Notes: generated by a model not told the origin, from the sequence alone. Positions 27,628 to 36,485 are shown, counted from the stretch's first letter. The stretch: DNA of 64,000 nt from Paenibacillus dendritiformis (GCF_945605565.1 NZ_OX216966.1:5324001-5388000); one strand, 5' to 3'. Translations and numbers: made by a program.

Positions 27628-28947
27628 TTAATCGGAACGGTTGTCCCCATCTTCGTCGCGCAGAAAATCCGTCTGCAGGGAGGTCCCCCTTACTTTGTGA
27701 TTCCGCAGCAGCGCCGAAGGATCGTCTCCCAGCATGCCCAGGGTGACAAGCGCGTTCTCCCCGTACTTGTCCCGGATCCGGTCCATCGCCTGGATAAGCT
27801 GCTCCCGCTTCGGCTGCTGCTCGAAGTCGAACAGATCGAGCTGAATCGCCGCCTCCTCCTTGGCCACCATGTTCTGCCCCGTAATTCCGAGCAGCCGTAT
27901 CGGCCGATCCTCCGGCCAATGCTGCTCATACAAGCGCCAGGCTTCTTCCAGCAGGCGGGCCGCATCGTCCGTAGGCGATTCCAGCGTCGCCGATCGGGTA
28001 ATCGTCTTCATCTCCGGGGTGCGGATCGTGATCTGAACCGTGTGGGCCATCAGCTGCTGCCTGCGCATGCGGCGGGCCACCTGATCGGCCAGATTGAGCA
28101 GCACCCGGCGGACATCCTCCTTCGCGGTCACGTCCTGCGGCAATGTCGTCGTATGTCCGACAGACTTGTTCGGCTCTCGTTCCGGGCGAACAGGCCCTTC
28201 ATCCAGCCCGTTCGCCGCCCTCTTCATCCAGTGGCCCTGCACGCCGAACAGCGAGACAAGACGGGCTTCATCCGCCTTGGCCAGCTCGCCGATCGTGCGG
28301 ATGCCCGATCGCGACAGCTTCATGGCCGTCTTCTGGCCGATGCCGAACAGCTCGCCGCACGGCCTGCTCCAGAGCAGCTTCGGCACATCCCGGATGCGAA
28401 GCACCGTAATGCCGTTCGGCTTCTTCATATCCGAAGCCATCTTCGCCAGCAGCTTGTTCGGCGCGATGCCGATCGAGCATGGCAGCGACAGCTCGCCGCG
28501 GATGCGCTGCTGCAACTCGTTCGCAATCTCAAGCGGCGTGCCGAATAACTTCGAGCCGCTGATATCCATATAGCATTCGTCAATGGAGACGACTTCAACC
28601 AACGGGGTATAATCGCGCGCAATAGCAATAAATGCCTGTGAATAACGCCGATACAGATAGAAATCCGGGCGGATCAAGACAAGCTGGGGACAGAGGCGCA
28701 GCGCCTGCTTCACGAGCATGCCGGTGCGGATGCCTCTCTTCCGGGCCGCGTAGGAGCAGGTTACGATAATCCCTTTGCGCAGCTCGATGCTGCCCGCGAC
28801 GGCCGTCGGCTTGCCCCGGTACGTCTCCGGGTCCTCGGCTTCATGAACGGAACAATAGAACGCGTTCATATCCACATGGAGGATGACACGTCCCTTCGGC
28901 GGATAATGCCGCTCGACCCGGTCATGCGCCTCTTCCTTACCGCCCAT
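27628..28947 (-). CDS. dinB: DNA polymerase IV (Y-family)
   Basis: A 439-residue translesion polymerase. Catalytic carboxylates lie in ILHVDMNAFYCSVH and EVVSIDECYMDISG; the steric-gate region and the little-finger domain (about 240-360) follow. The beta-clamp binding motif QLDLF is visible near residue 370. It copies damaged DNA with low fidelity. ATG 28947 is preferred over GTG 28956 by RBS spacing (AAGGTGAG). A LexA-type box overlaps its promoter, so it is expected to be SOS-induced. Divergent from cimA. Confidence 0.92.
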   Translation of the reverse strand: MGGKEEAHDRVERHYPPKGRVILHVDMNAFYCSVHEAEDPETYRGKPTAVAGSIELRKGIIVTCSYAARKRGIRTGMLVKQALRLCPQLVLIRPDFYLYRRYSQAFIAIARDYTPLVEVVSIDECYMDISGSKLFGTPLEIANELQQRIRGELSLPCSIGIAPNKLLAKMASDMKKPNGITVLRIRDVPKLLWSRPCGELFGIGQKTAMKLSRSGIRTIGELAKADEARLVSLFGVQGHWMKRAANGLDEGPVRPEREPNKSVGHTTTLPQDVTAKEDVRRVLLNLADQVARRMRRQQLMAHTVQITIRTPEMKTITRSATLESPTDDAARLLEEAWRLYEQHWPEDRPIRLLGITGQNMVAKEEAAIQLDLFDFEQQPKREQLIQAMDRIRDKYGENALVTLGMLGDDPSALLRNHKVRGTSLQTDFLRDEDGDNRSD

Positions 28948-29014
28948 TCCTCTCACCTTTCTTCCCTCATGGGAGTGTTCAACTACTCATTCAGGAATAC
29001 CTGTAGTCCGATCC

Positions 29015-29063
29015 AGAACAACTGTTCTAGGTACATTTTAGCGCTTTCTGCAAGTCAATACAA
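29015..29063 (-). promoter_or_regulatory. dinB promoter with LexA (SOS) box
   Basis: On the minus strand TTGTAT (-35) and TAAAAT (-10) are 17 bases apart. AGAACAACTGTTCT on the plus strand at 29015-29028 has the Firmicute SOS core GAAC-N4-GTTC and lies at the expected transcription start. LexA binding here would block the promoter. Confidence 0.75.
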
Positions 29064-29117
29064 CCGGATCAATTTCCGCCGCCGCCGAAATTACGGACTA
29101 TACATCCTCTTTTCGGA

Positions 29118-29126
29118 TGCTATAAT
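29118..29126 (+). promoter_or_regulatory. Extended -10 promoter of cimA
   Basis: TGCTATAAT is a perfect extended -10 about 60 bases before the cimA start. No good -35 is present at 17 bases. Confidence 0.5.
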
Positions 29127-29184
29127 AGGAAAATATAGTTTCGGTACTGTATCGTCCGTGCACTAAAATAAGGGGGTTTCGAGT

Positions 29185-30798
29185 ATGTCGACATTCGTTT
29201 CCATTTTTGATACCACGCTGCGCGATGGCACCCAAGGCGAAGGAATCAGCCTGTCCGCGGATGATAAAATAAAAATTGCGCGCAAGCTGAACGCCTTCGG
29301 GGTGTCTTATATTGAAGGCGGCATTCCGGGCAGCAACGGCAAGGACATCGAGTTCTTCAAGCGGGTCAAGTCGTATTCCTGGCAAGCGAAGTTGACAGCC
29401 TTCGGCAGCACCCGCCGCAAAATGTCGCGGGCAGACCAAGACGTGAGCCTGAACCGCATCATTGAAGCGGGCGTTCCTGCAGCGACACTCGTCGGCAAGT
29501 CGTGGGACTTCCACGTCCATACGGCGCTGGAGACGACGCTGGAAGAGAATCTGGCCATGATCTCGGACTCGATCGCCTACTTGAAGCGGGCCCACATGGA
29601 AGTGATGCTCGATGCGGAGCATTTCTTCGACGGCTACAAACATAATCCCGAGTACGCACTGGCCGTGCTTCGCACCGCCGAGGAAGCAGGAGCCGACTGG
29701 GTCGTCATGTGCGATACGAACGGCGGGACGCTGCCGCACGAGATCGCAAGCATCGTCCGGGACGTCAAGAATCATGTCAACATCAAGCTGGGCATCCATA
29801 CGCATAACGACTGCGAATTGGCTGTCGCCAATACGCTTGCTGCCGTGGAAGCCGGGGCGACTCAGGTTCAAGGCACGATGAACGGCTACGGCGAGCGGTG
29901 CGGCAATGCCAATCTGTGCTCCATCATCCCGAATCTTCAATTAAAGATGGGTTACTCGTGCGTCTCCGCCGATCAGCTTAAGCAATTGACGTCGGTCGCG
30001 CGGTACGTCAGCGAGATCGCCAATGTGAACATGCCGGTCAACCAGCCTTACGTCGGTAACGCCGCCTTTGCTCACAAGGGAGGCATCCACGTATCGGCGA
30101 TTATGAAGGATTCGCGGACGTACGAGCATATCAAGCCCGAACAGGTCGGCAACAAGCAGCGGGTGCTTGTCTCGGAGCTGGCCGGCCAGAGCAACGTATT
30201 GTCCAAGGCGCAGCAGCTCGGCTATGAGCTGGATGCCAGCAACCCGAATACCCGCGCCATTATCGAGCGCATCAAGGAGCTGGAGCATCAGGGATACCAA
30301 TTCGAAGGCGCAGACGCCTCGCTCGAGCTGCTGCTCCGTCAGGCGACCGGGACACACGAGGAGCCGTTCACCTTCGCTTCCTTCAAAATGCTCGTCGAGA
30401 AATCGGCCGATCGCTCAGTCAATTCCGAAGCAATCGTGAAGCTGAATGTCGGCAATGAGACCGTGTACATGGCTGCCGAGGGCAACGGTCCGGTGAATGC
30501 GCTTGACAACGCGCTTCGCAAAGCGCTCGTCCGCCACTACCCTTTTATTGAAGATATGCATCTCACAGATTATAAAGTACGTGTATTGGACGAGAATGAT
30601 ACGACAGCCGCCAAGGTGCGGGTGCTCATCGAGTCGACCGATTCCCAAAATACATGGAGCACGGTCGGCGTTTCGAGCAACGTCATTGAAGCGAGCTGGG
30701 AGGCACTCGTGGACAGTATCCGCTATGCGCTCATCGGGAAAGAGAAGCTGGAGCTCGAGCCCGAGCGCAGAGAGCCGCTGGGGCTCGTCAATCATTGA
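29185..30798 (+). CDS. cimA: (R)-citramalate synthase
   Basis: A 537-residue enzyme of the isopropylmalate/citramalate synthase family. The N-terminal TIM barrel has FDTTLRDGTQGEGISLS (metal and acetyl-CoA chemistry), MCDTNGGTLPHE and the metal-binding HTHNDCELAVAN. HKGGIHVSA and the C-terminal LeuA dimer domain (about 390-520) complete it. The GTQGEGISLS form and the VSIFDTTLRDG start are typical of CimA-type proteins, which condense pyruvate and acetyl-CoA in isoleucine synthesis; LeuA or homocitrate synthase are less likely. RBS AAGGGGG. It stands alone and ends at a large hairpin. Confidence 0.87.
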   Translation: MSTFVSIFDTTLRDGTQGEGISLSADDKIKIARKLNAFGVSYIEGGIPGSNGKDIEFFKRVKSYSWQAKLTAFGSTRRKMSRADQDVSLNRIIEAGVPAATLVGKSWDFHVHTALETTLEENLAMISDSIAYLKRAHMEVMLDAEHFFDGYKHNPEYALAVLRTAEEAGADWVVMCDTNGGTLPHEIASIVRDVKNHVNIKLGIHTHNDCELAVANTLAAVEAGATQVQGTMNGYGERCGNANLCSIIPNLQLKMGYSCVSADQLKQLTSVARYVSEIANVNMPVNQPYVGNAAFAHKGGIHVSAIMKDSRTYEHIKPEQVGNKQRVLVSELAGQSNVLSKAQQLGYELDASNPNTRAIIERIKELEHQGYQFEGADASLELLLRQATGTHEEPFTFASFKMLVEKSADRSVNSEAIVKLNVGNETVYMAAEGNGPVNALDNALRKALVRHYPFIEDMHLTDYKVRVLDENDTTAAKVRVLIESTDSQNTWSTVGVSSNVIEASWEALVDSIRYALIGKEKLELEPERREPLGLVNH

Positions 30799-30820
30799 TC
30801 CTCATCGCGGACAAGACGAA

Positions 30821-30866
30821 GGGGGATGTTTCCATTGTAGTATTCAACTACAGTGTGACATCCCCC
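30821..30866 (+). terminator. Hairpin after cimA
   Basis: GGGGGATGT pairs with ACATCCCCC, and an inner stem TGTAGT/ACTACA extends it. It has no T run, so it may act as a terminator or an RNA-stabilising end. Confidence 0.5.
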
Positions 30867-30894
30867 TGATTCTCCACGCTCGACTTCCCGGAAA

Positions 30895-31180
30895 ACTGCG
30901 AAAATACAGTTTCCCTTATGACGTTTACTCCGTCACAGGAATTCCTGCAAAACACAGGCTGTTGAGAAAATCCAAAGGATTTTATGGGCACTTCATTAGG
31001 ACTTGTCTCTCAGTAGAAAATTGTGATTTCAAACACTCTAATCGAAGTGGCTGAAAACTGCACATTGAAATGTCTATCCGATAGGCGAAGTCCTCAAAAC
31101 TGCACGGTTTCCCAAGACACGTTGATTCGGTAGGCAAAATCCTGCACAAACCCCCATGACGTCTACGACGTCACCCCCCA
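30895..31180 (-). repeat. Composite repeat copy 3 (inverted), left part
   Basis: A shortened, inverted 167-bp unit (30955-31053) begins CAGGCTGTTGAGAAAATCC and is internally deleted. It is followed by inverted 51-bp units (31054-31150, possibly to 31180) and preceded by one more unit around 30905-30954. The remainder of this copy lies beyond the IS110 element. Confidence 0.7.
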
Positions 31181-31184
31181 GAAT

Positions 31185-31397
31185 GAAAATAGGTAGATGT
31201 AAACTTTTAAAGTTACTGTAGATGGTAATCATGAGACTAACAAATCCAAGGACGACTGTATTATTGGGGTACGACCCTGTTGCACAAACCGTCCAATTGC
31301 GATCGCGAGAACCGCCCAATGCACACCCAAGTGCGTGTATAAAATTTCCTTATTCAGGTCGCATGATTTGTTAGTACACATGAAAGCAGGTGCAAGC
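31185..31397 (+). ncRNA. Candidate bridge RNA region of the IS110 element
   Basis: About 210 non-coding bases lie between the left end and the transposase start, more than the ~130 at the right end. IS110-group elements are known to encode a structured bridge RNA here that pairs with target and donor DNA. The position is by analogy; no loop assignment was attempted. Confidence 0.35.
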
Positions 31398-32630
31398 ATG
31401 GATGCCGTACGCGAATGCTGTTGCGGATTAGATGTCCATCAAAAAACAGTAGTTGCCTGTATCCTTTACGGGGATTTAGAATCCAAGCCCAAGAAAGTCA
31501 TCGAAAGCTTTGGAACAACAACTACCGAACTACTCCGACTTCAAGATTGGCTTAACGCACATGAGTGTAAAGAAGTAGCCATGGAGAGCACAGGTGTGCT
31601 GTGGAAACCGGTATGGAATATTTTAGAGTCTAGCTGCTATTTAGTGTTGGCAAACGCTAAACAAATCAAGAATACACCAGGGCGTAAGACAGACAAGAAA
31701 GATGCGGAGTGGATTGCACAACTTCATCGTTGTGGTCTCATTCAACCAAGCGTGGTGTTGCCGCAGCATTTGCGGGATTTACGAGATCTAACGAGGTATC
31801 GTCTGAGAATCGTGGTGACCATTGCTTCTGAGAAGAATCGTATCCATAAAATTCTTCAAGACGGAAACATCAAGCTTACGAGTTTTATGAGCGATTTGTT
31901 CGGCGTATCCGGGCGTCTGCTTCTGGAAAAGCTCATGGACGGAGAAGTGCTCGTAGAAGATGACGTACGCGAACTTGTCAAAACCAAGCTAAAAACAAAA
32001 GTGCCTCAGTTAGTTGAAGCTCTGAATGGTCAGCTACGGCGACATCATCGTGTTATGATGCGTGCACACTGGAAGCACCTGCTGTTCGAGGAAGCAGAAC
32101 TGCAAGAAATTGAATCATTAATCGACGAACAGCTTGAGCCTTATCGAAAAGAGATTGAGTGCTTAGACAGCATTCCCGGAATTGACAAGTCTTGCGCTTC
32201 CGCTATATTTGCAGAAATGGGGCCGGATATCGCCACGCGTTTTCCCACGGTCGAGCAATTCACCTCATGGGCAGGGGTATCTCCAGGTAATAATGAGAGC
32301 GCGGGGCGCAAGAAAAGCCGGAAATGCCTGCAAGGGAACAAGTATCTGAAACGTAGCATAACGCAAGCGGCATGGGCAAATTACAGGTCAAGGAATCGAA
32401 TAGGTGAGCACTTTAGACGGATACGGAAACGACGAGGCGAAAAAACAGCAAGCGTAGCAACCGGACATCTCTTAATTAAGATCATTTATGCCATGATGAA
32501 AGAAGGAACGCCATACAAAGAAATAGACATGCAGGTACGCATGTCTAAACAAAGAACAGCTAATTTTTACGTAAAGAAACTCCAAGAGCTGGGCTTTGCA
32601 CTTCAACTAACTGAAAACGAAACAAGCTAA
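31398..32630 (+). CDS. IS110-family transposase (DEDD recombinase)
   Basis: A 410-residue recombinase. The N-terminal RuvC-like DEDD domain shows GLDVHQKTVVACI, VAMESTGVLW and GRKTDKKDAEWIAQL; the C-terminal transposase_20 domain shows SIPGIDKSCASAIFAEMG and WAGVSPGNNESAGRKKSRK with the catalytic serine. The start is taken as ATG 31398, which gives a normal N-terminus; longer in-frame starts exist. The gene is intact, so the element could be active. A perfect dyad GAAAATGAT-GTG-ATCATTTTC follows the stop. Confidence 0.92.
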   Translation: MDAVRECCCGLDVHQKTVVACILYGDLESKPKKVIESFGTTTTELLRLQDWLNAHECKEVAMESTGVLWKPVWNILESSCYLVLANAKQIKNTPGRKTDKKDAEWIAQLHRCGLIQPSVVLPQHLRDLRDLTRYRLRIVVTIASEKNRIHKILQDGNIKLTSFMSDLFGVSGRLLLEKLMDGEVLVEDDVRELVKTKLKTKVPQLVEALNGQLRRHHRVMMRAHWKHLLFEEAELQEIESLIDEQLEPYRKEIECLDSIPGIDKSCASAIFAEMGPDIATRFPTVEQFTSWAGVSPGNNESAGRKKSRKCLQGNKYLKRSITQAAWANYRSRNRIGEHFRRIRKRRGEKTASVATGHLLIKIIYAMMKEGTPYKEIDMQVRMSKQRTANFYVKKLQELGFALQLTENETS

Positions 32631-32766
32631 ATTTTGAAAATGATGTGATCATTTTCGGGGGGTGAGTCTTTTTTTGCTTTCTTAGAGTAATAATGGCCCG
32701 AAAAAGTTCTATTCATACATTTTGAAAGGGCTGTCGTGCTTACTTCAACGTTTTTATTTTCGTATA

Positions 32767-33045
32767 AAATACAGCAATTCGATAGGGACGACTTCACCAG
32801 AAAGGGAATCCTGTAAAACTGCAGCAATTTCACCCGTTTCTCTTCGACTTAGCTCAAAAGGTCCAAAAATGATGTAGCTGTGCAGCAATTCCTCGAAATG
32901 TGGACTCATTGAGCTGAAATTCCTGTAAAATAGCAGCAATTCCCTCCACACGTTAAAACCCCAGGAGATTATGATGACTCCAGAAGGCGATGACGCTCTG
33001 AATGCCAAGTTTCGATTAGGTAATCACCCCTCCGAAAACAGCCTG
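32767..33045 (-). repeat. Composite repeat copy 3 (inverted), right part
   Basis: Inverted 51-bp array units (32767-32960), including complements of the GAGGAATTGCTGC and CAATGAGTCCACAT blocks. Then comes a short remnant of the second 167-bp unit (about 32999-33045) ending AACAGCCTG. The order is the mirror of copies 1 and 2. Confidence 0.7.
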
Positions 33046-33063
33046 AAAAATGACGGCCCGGTC

Positions 33064-33627
33064 TCATTCAATCACCTTGTCGATGGCCTTTTCCAATTCC
33101 TTCGGCGGACGCAGCCCGATGAACAGCTCCCGGATGACTCCGTTTTTGTCAATCAAAATATTGGTCGGAAAGGCAATGCCGTTATACAGCTTATAGGCCT
33201 CTCCCTTCTCGTCCCACAGCACCGGGTTGACCATCCCATACTGGTTCACGAACTCCTTCGCTTTCTCCTTCGTATCATAATTCGTCACATTGACGGACAG
33301 AAGTTCCAGATTATCCTTATATTTCGCATGCAATTTGACAAGATCGGGCGCTTCTGCCTGGCATGGCGTGCACCAGGAAGCCCAGAAATTCAGAAAGATC
33401 GGTTTATCCTGCTTGCCGCCCACCTCATATTTCGTTCCTTCGTCCGTCTTCAGCGTGAACGATGGCGCCAGCTTCCCCACTTGGGGCCCCGTCTCCTCAG
33501 GCAGGGCGCTCTCGCCCGCACCTTGCCTCAATTCGGTCGAAGAGGCGGGAGACTGGCTTAGATTCTGCCACACGCCGAAGAGAATGAACAGCACGCCAAC
33601 AATAAGCACGCCTGCACTTTTTTTCAT
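33064..33627 (-). CDS. TlpA/ResA-like thiol-disulfide oxidoreductase
   Basis: A 187-residue membrane-anchored thioredoxin. One N-terminal helix (residues 5-22), a low-complexity linker, then a thioredoxin fold with the redox motif FWASWCTPCQAE and the cis-Pro loop GIAFPTNILIDKNG. It acts outside the membrane, reducing cysteines, for example in cytochrome c maturation (ResA) or spore proteins (StoA); which one is not visible. AAGGAG stands about 11 bases before the ATG. The repeat remnant ends 18 bases from its stop. Confidence 0.9.
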   Translation of the reverse strand: MKKSAGVLIVGVLFILFGVWQNLSQSPASSTELRQGAGESALPEETGPQVGKLAPSFTLKTDEGTKYEVGGKQDKPIFLNFWASWCTPCQAEAPDLVKLHAKYKDNLELLSVNVTNYDTKEKAKEFVNQYGMVNPVLWDEKGEAYKLYNGIAFPTNILIDKNGVIRELFIGLRPPKELEKAIDKVIE

Positions 33628-33861
33628 TTACGGCTTCTCTCCTTTATATGTTCAACGGTTGAGCATCTTCGTTGCCGGGATCCGCACACCGGCCAAGCAA
33701 GTCTGAACATGTGCTTTTATATGTATTGTACCCTTTTTCTACATAAAATACGATCCTTTCGGCCATCAGCCCGCTGGTATGACTCCATCCTCCCCTGGGA
33801 ATAGTAACAACGTGCTTGCAATAATTGCTCTCTAGAAATTACGCAGGAAAGGAACCTGATC

Positions 33862-35070
33862 ATGGCCAAACAACGCAGCTCCTCCCTATGGCTCGAATAT
33901 ACGGCGATCGCCACCGTACCGCTTGTGCTCGTGCTGGGCAACTCCATGCTTGTTCCCATTTTGCCGGAGGTCAAGCGTCATCTGCATCTGACTCAGCTGC
34001 AGACCAGTCTCATCATTACGTTGTTCTCCGTATCGGCCGGCCTGATTATTCCGATCGCAGGCTACTTGTCGGATCGCTTCGGACGCAAGGCGATCATCAT
34101 CCCTTCCCTCATCGTATACGGGGCGGCAGGCATCGTCACCGGGCTCGGAGCGTTATGGGAATCCTACGGCCTCCTAATCGGGTTCCGTGCGGTCCAGGGG
34201 CTGGGCGCGGCTGGTACTGCATCGATCGCGATGGCGCTCGTCGGCGATTTGTACAAGGGCGCTCAGGAGAGCCAGGCTTTGGGCCTGATCGAAGCTTCCA
34301 ACGGCAGCGGCAAGGTCATCAGTCCGATACTCGGTTCGGCGCTTGCCCTGTGGACGTGGACAGCGCCCTTTTTTGCGTTTCCCGTATTTTGCGCCTTGTC
34401 GCTGGTTGCGGTCATCTTCCTGATTAAGGAACCCGAACGGAAGCAGAAGCCGCAGCCGCTCAAAACGTATATCCGCAACATCGGACAAATTTTCAAGCAG
34501 CAGGGCCGCTGGCTCGTGCCCGCTTTTTTTGCCGGGGCGCTGGCTCTGTTCATCCTGTTCGGCATTCTCTTCTATGTATCCGACATTTTGGAGGAGAAGC
34601 CATACAATTTAAAAGGGATCGTCAAAGGTCTTGTGCTTGCCATTCCGCTGCTCGGCATGGTGACGACCGCCTATATTACCGGTTCGCTCATCAAGAAGAA
34701 CGGCGTGCTCATTCGGTGGCTGATGAATATCGGCCTGCTGCTTATGGCGGTCTCGCTCGGATGCACGATTTTCTTCTACAAAAACGTGTACGGATTTATC
34801 GCGCTCATTACCGTGAGCAGCATTGGGACAGGCTTATTGCTGCCATGTCTGAACACGATGATCACCGGCGCGGTGGAGAAGGCGCAGCGCGGCATGATTA
34901 CATCGCTCTACAGCAGCCTCCGCTTCCTCGGAGTCGCCTTCGGACCGCCGCTGTTCAGCTGGATGATGGACAAGTCCCATCGCCTCATTTTTATCGTCGT
35001 CACGGTTCTGTCCGTCATCGCGCTTATCCTTGTGTTCTTGTTCATCAAGCCGGACAAAAAGGTACGCTAA
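33862..35070 (+). CDS. MFS transporter (multidrug/siderophore efflux type)
   Basis: A 402-residue major facilitator with 12 helices. Motif A between helices 2 and 3 is intact (GYLSDRFGRKAIII) and motif C-like GPPLFSWM lies late. The sequence style is that of drug-proton antiporters such as Bmr or the bacillibactin exporter YmfD; the substrate is unknown. RBS AAAGGAA. A clear terminator lies 80 bases after the stop. Confidence 0.87.
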   Translation: MAKQRSSSLWLEYTAIATVPLVLVLGNSMLVPILPEVKRHLHLTQLQTSLIITLFSVSAGLIIPIAGYLSDRFGRKAIIIPSLIVYGAAGIVTGLGALWESYGLLIGFRAVQGLGAAGTASIAMALVGDLYKGAQESQALGLIEASNGSGKVISPILGSALALWTWTAPFFAFPVFCALSLVAVIFLIKEPERKQKPQPLKTYIRNIGQIFKQQGRWLVPAFFAGALALFILFGILFYVSDILEEKPYNLKGIVKGLVLAIPLLGMVTTAYITGSLIKKNGVLIRWLMNIGLLLMAVSLGCTIFFYKNVYGFIALITVSSIGTGLLLPCLNTMITGAVEKAQRGMITSLYSSLRFLGVAFGPPLFSWMMDKSHRLIFIVVTVLSVIALILVFLFIKPDKKVR

Positions 35071-35152
35071 CCGGCTTTTTTTCCTATGCTTCCCGTGGAA
35101 GAACGGCTCTGGGTCCTCACCTGCAAAATGTTCAAAAAATGTACCTTTTTCG

Positions 35153-35188
35153 CCAAACCATCACGTTTGACTGTATGGTTTGGTTTTT
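35153..35188 (+). terminator. Rho-independent terminator of the MFS gene
   Basis: CCAAACCAT pairs with ATGGTTTGG over a 13-base loop, followed by TTTTT. Confidence 0.8.
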
Positions 35189-35202
35189 AGTATCATAATA
35201 AA

Positions 35203-35278
35203 TAAGAGTTCAAAGAGGACGGTTTTCAGCACCGAGAAGGTTGCGTGATCAAAAGCGTACTCTTTGAACAACCTCTTA
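35203..35278 (+). repeat. TTTGAAC-AACCTC leader repeat, copy A (full hairpin)
   Basis: GTTCAAAGAG (35208-35217) pairs with CTCTTTGAAC (35260-35269), and the flanking AAGAG/CTCTT extend the stem. It ends in AACAACCTCTTAGAG, just before the MerR gene. Related sequences lie in front of tpx and the nitroreductase gene. Confidence 0.65.
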
Positions 35279-35315
35279 GAGTAAAAAGTGAGGTGAGGAC
35301 GATGGGAATAGGTCG

Positions 35316-35747
35316 TTGATTCGGATCGGAGAGCTTGCCCGTGCGGCGAAGGTCAGCCAGCGGACAATTGATTATTATACGACGATCGGGCTAATCGAGC
35401 CGGCAGGACGGACAGAAACGAACTATCGTCTGTACAGCCTTGAAACGATCGAGCGGCTCAGACGTATACATCAAATGAAGAGAGAAAAATATTCGCTGGA
35501 GGAAATCAAGCAGTATTTCGCGCAGCTGAGGCACGCATCGGCGGAACAAGAGCTTGCCGACCGGCTGACGGAGCTGCAGCTGCACATGCAGAAGCTGGAA
35601 CGCGAGGCGAAGGAATTGAAGCCGATGCTCGACCAGCTGAAGCCGACCCAAGCCCGCAGACTGTTCAACCGTCTGGGCGCCCAGAGCGCGGCCTGCATTG
35701 AAGTGCTGCTGACCTTTATTGACAAGAACAATCATTTCATGATGTGA
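35316..35747 (+). CDS. MerR-family transcriptional regulator
   Basis: A 143-residue regulator. The N-terminal MerR winged helix is typical (IRIGELARAAKVSQRTIDYYTTIGLIEPAGRT in outline, then NYRLYSLETIERLRRIHQMK), followed by a coiled coil (about 75-115) and a short effector tail with one cysteine. The start is TTG 35316 with only a weak RBS. Upstream, a strong AGGTGAGG serves an ATG at 35302 that reads five codons (MGIGR) and stops with TGA overlapping the TTG. So either translation is coupled through a mini-leader, or one base has been lost and the true start was that ATG. Possible target: itself and the YugP-like gene 54 bases downstream. Confidence 0.85.
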   Translation: MIRIGELARAAKVSQRTIDYYTTIGLIEPAGRTETNYRLYSLETIERLRRIHQMKREKYSLEEIKQYFAQLRHASAEQELADRLTELQLHMQKLEREAKELKPMLDQLKPTQARRLFNRLGAQSAACIEVLLTFIDKNNHFMM

Positions 35748-35801
35748 AGTCTTCGGTCCTGAATAAGCTCGCATCATCTGTACTGGATAGGAGGCAACAA
35801 T

Positions 35802-36485
35802 ATGATTTTATTTCATCCTATGGATTTTTTGATTTTTATTGCGCTCGGGATCTCGATCTGGGCCCAATTCCGAGTCAAGGGCACGTTCAACCGTTTCACG
35901 CAAGTGCAGGCCAGCAGCGGCATGACCGGCTACGAAGCGGCGCGGCGCATGCTCGACGCGAACGGGCTGCATGACGTTCCGATCGAGCCTGTGCAGGGAG
36001 CCTTGACCGACCACTATGATCCGATTCACCGGGTCGTCCGTCTGTCCGAGCCTGTCTATTATGAGAGCTCGATCTCGGCCATCTCGGTCGCCTGCCACGA
36101 AGTCGGCCATGCGATTCAGCATCAGCAATCGTATCCGATGCTCGTCCTGCGGCACCGCATGTTCCCGCTCGTCAATCTGACGTCAGGCGCAGCGCCGTTC
36201 CTCATTATTGCCGGGCTGCTGTTCCAATGGTCGAACTTGCTCCTCGTCGGAATTCTGTTCTTCTCGGCCGCTGTGCTGTTCCAACTGGTCACGCTGCCGG
36301 TCGAGTTCAATGCCAGCAACCGGGCAAGAGAGCTGATGGTGTCGGAAGGCTTCATTACGAACGAAGAGGAGCGCGGCGTCGCCAAAGTATTGAACGCTGC
36401 CGCCCTGACGTACGTTGCGGCCGCCCTCATCTCGCTTCTTGAACTGCTCAAGTTCATTATGATCTTCGCGAACAACCGGGATTAA
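35802..36485 (+). CDS. YugP-like zinc metallopeptidase
   Basis: A 227-residue membrane protein of the zinc-dependent neutral metallopeptidase_2 family. One N-terminal helix, then VACHEVGHAIQHQ with the HExxH-like zinc motif (HEVGH), then hydrophobic segments near 125-165 and 200-222. AGGAGG is perfectly spaced before the ATG. It lies 54 bases after the MerR gene and is probably co-transcribed; a strong terminator follows. Confidence 0.9.
   Translation: MILFHPMDFLIFIALGISIWAQFRVKGTFNRFTQVQASSGMTGYEAARRMLDANGLHDVPIEPVQGALTDHYDPIHRVVRLSEPVYYESSISAISVACHEVGHAIQHQQSYPMLVLRHRMFPLVNLTSGAAPFLIIAGLLFQWSNLLLVGILFFSAAVLFQLVTLPVEFNASNRARELMVSEGFITNEEERGVAKVLNAAALTYVAAALISLLELLKFIMIFANNRD

Larger units (their letters stand above)
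31151..32766 (+). mobile_element. IS110-family insertion sequence inside a composite repeat
   Basis: The repeat runs up to CCTGCACAAA at 31150 and resumes with AAATACAGCAATTCG at 32767. In intact copies these two parts are adjacent (complement of GCTGTATTTGCGCAGG). The inserted DNA of about 1.6 kb carries one transposase gene, has no terminal inverted repeats and shows no clear target duplication beyond a shared AAA, all as expected for IS110. The left end could be up to 30 bases further right, because 31151-31180 itself resembles a repeat unit. Confidence 0.75.
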
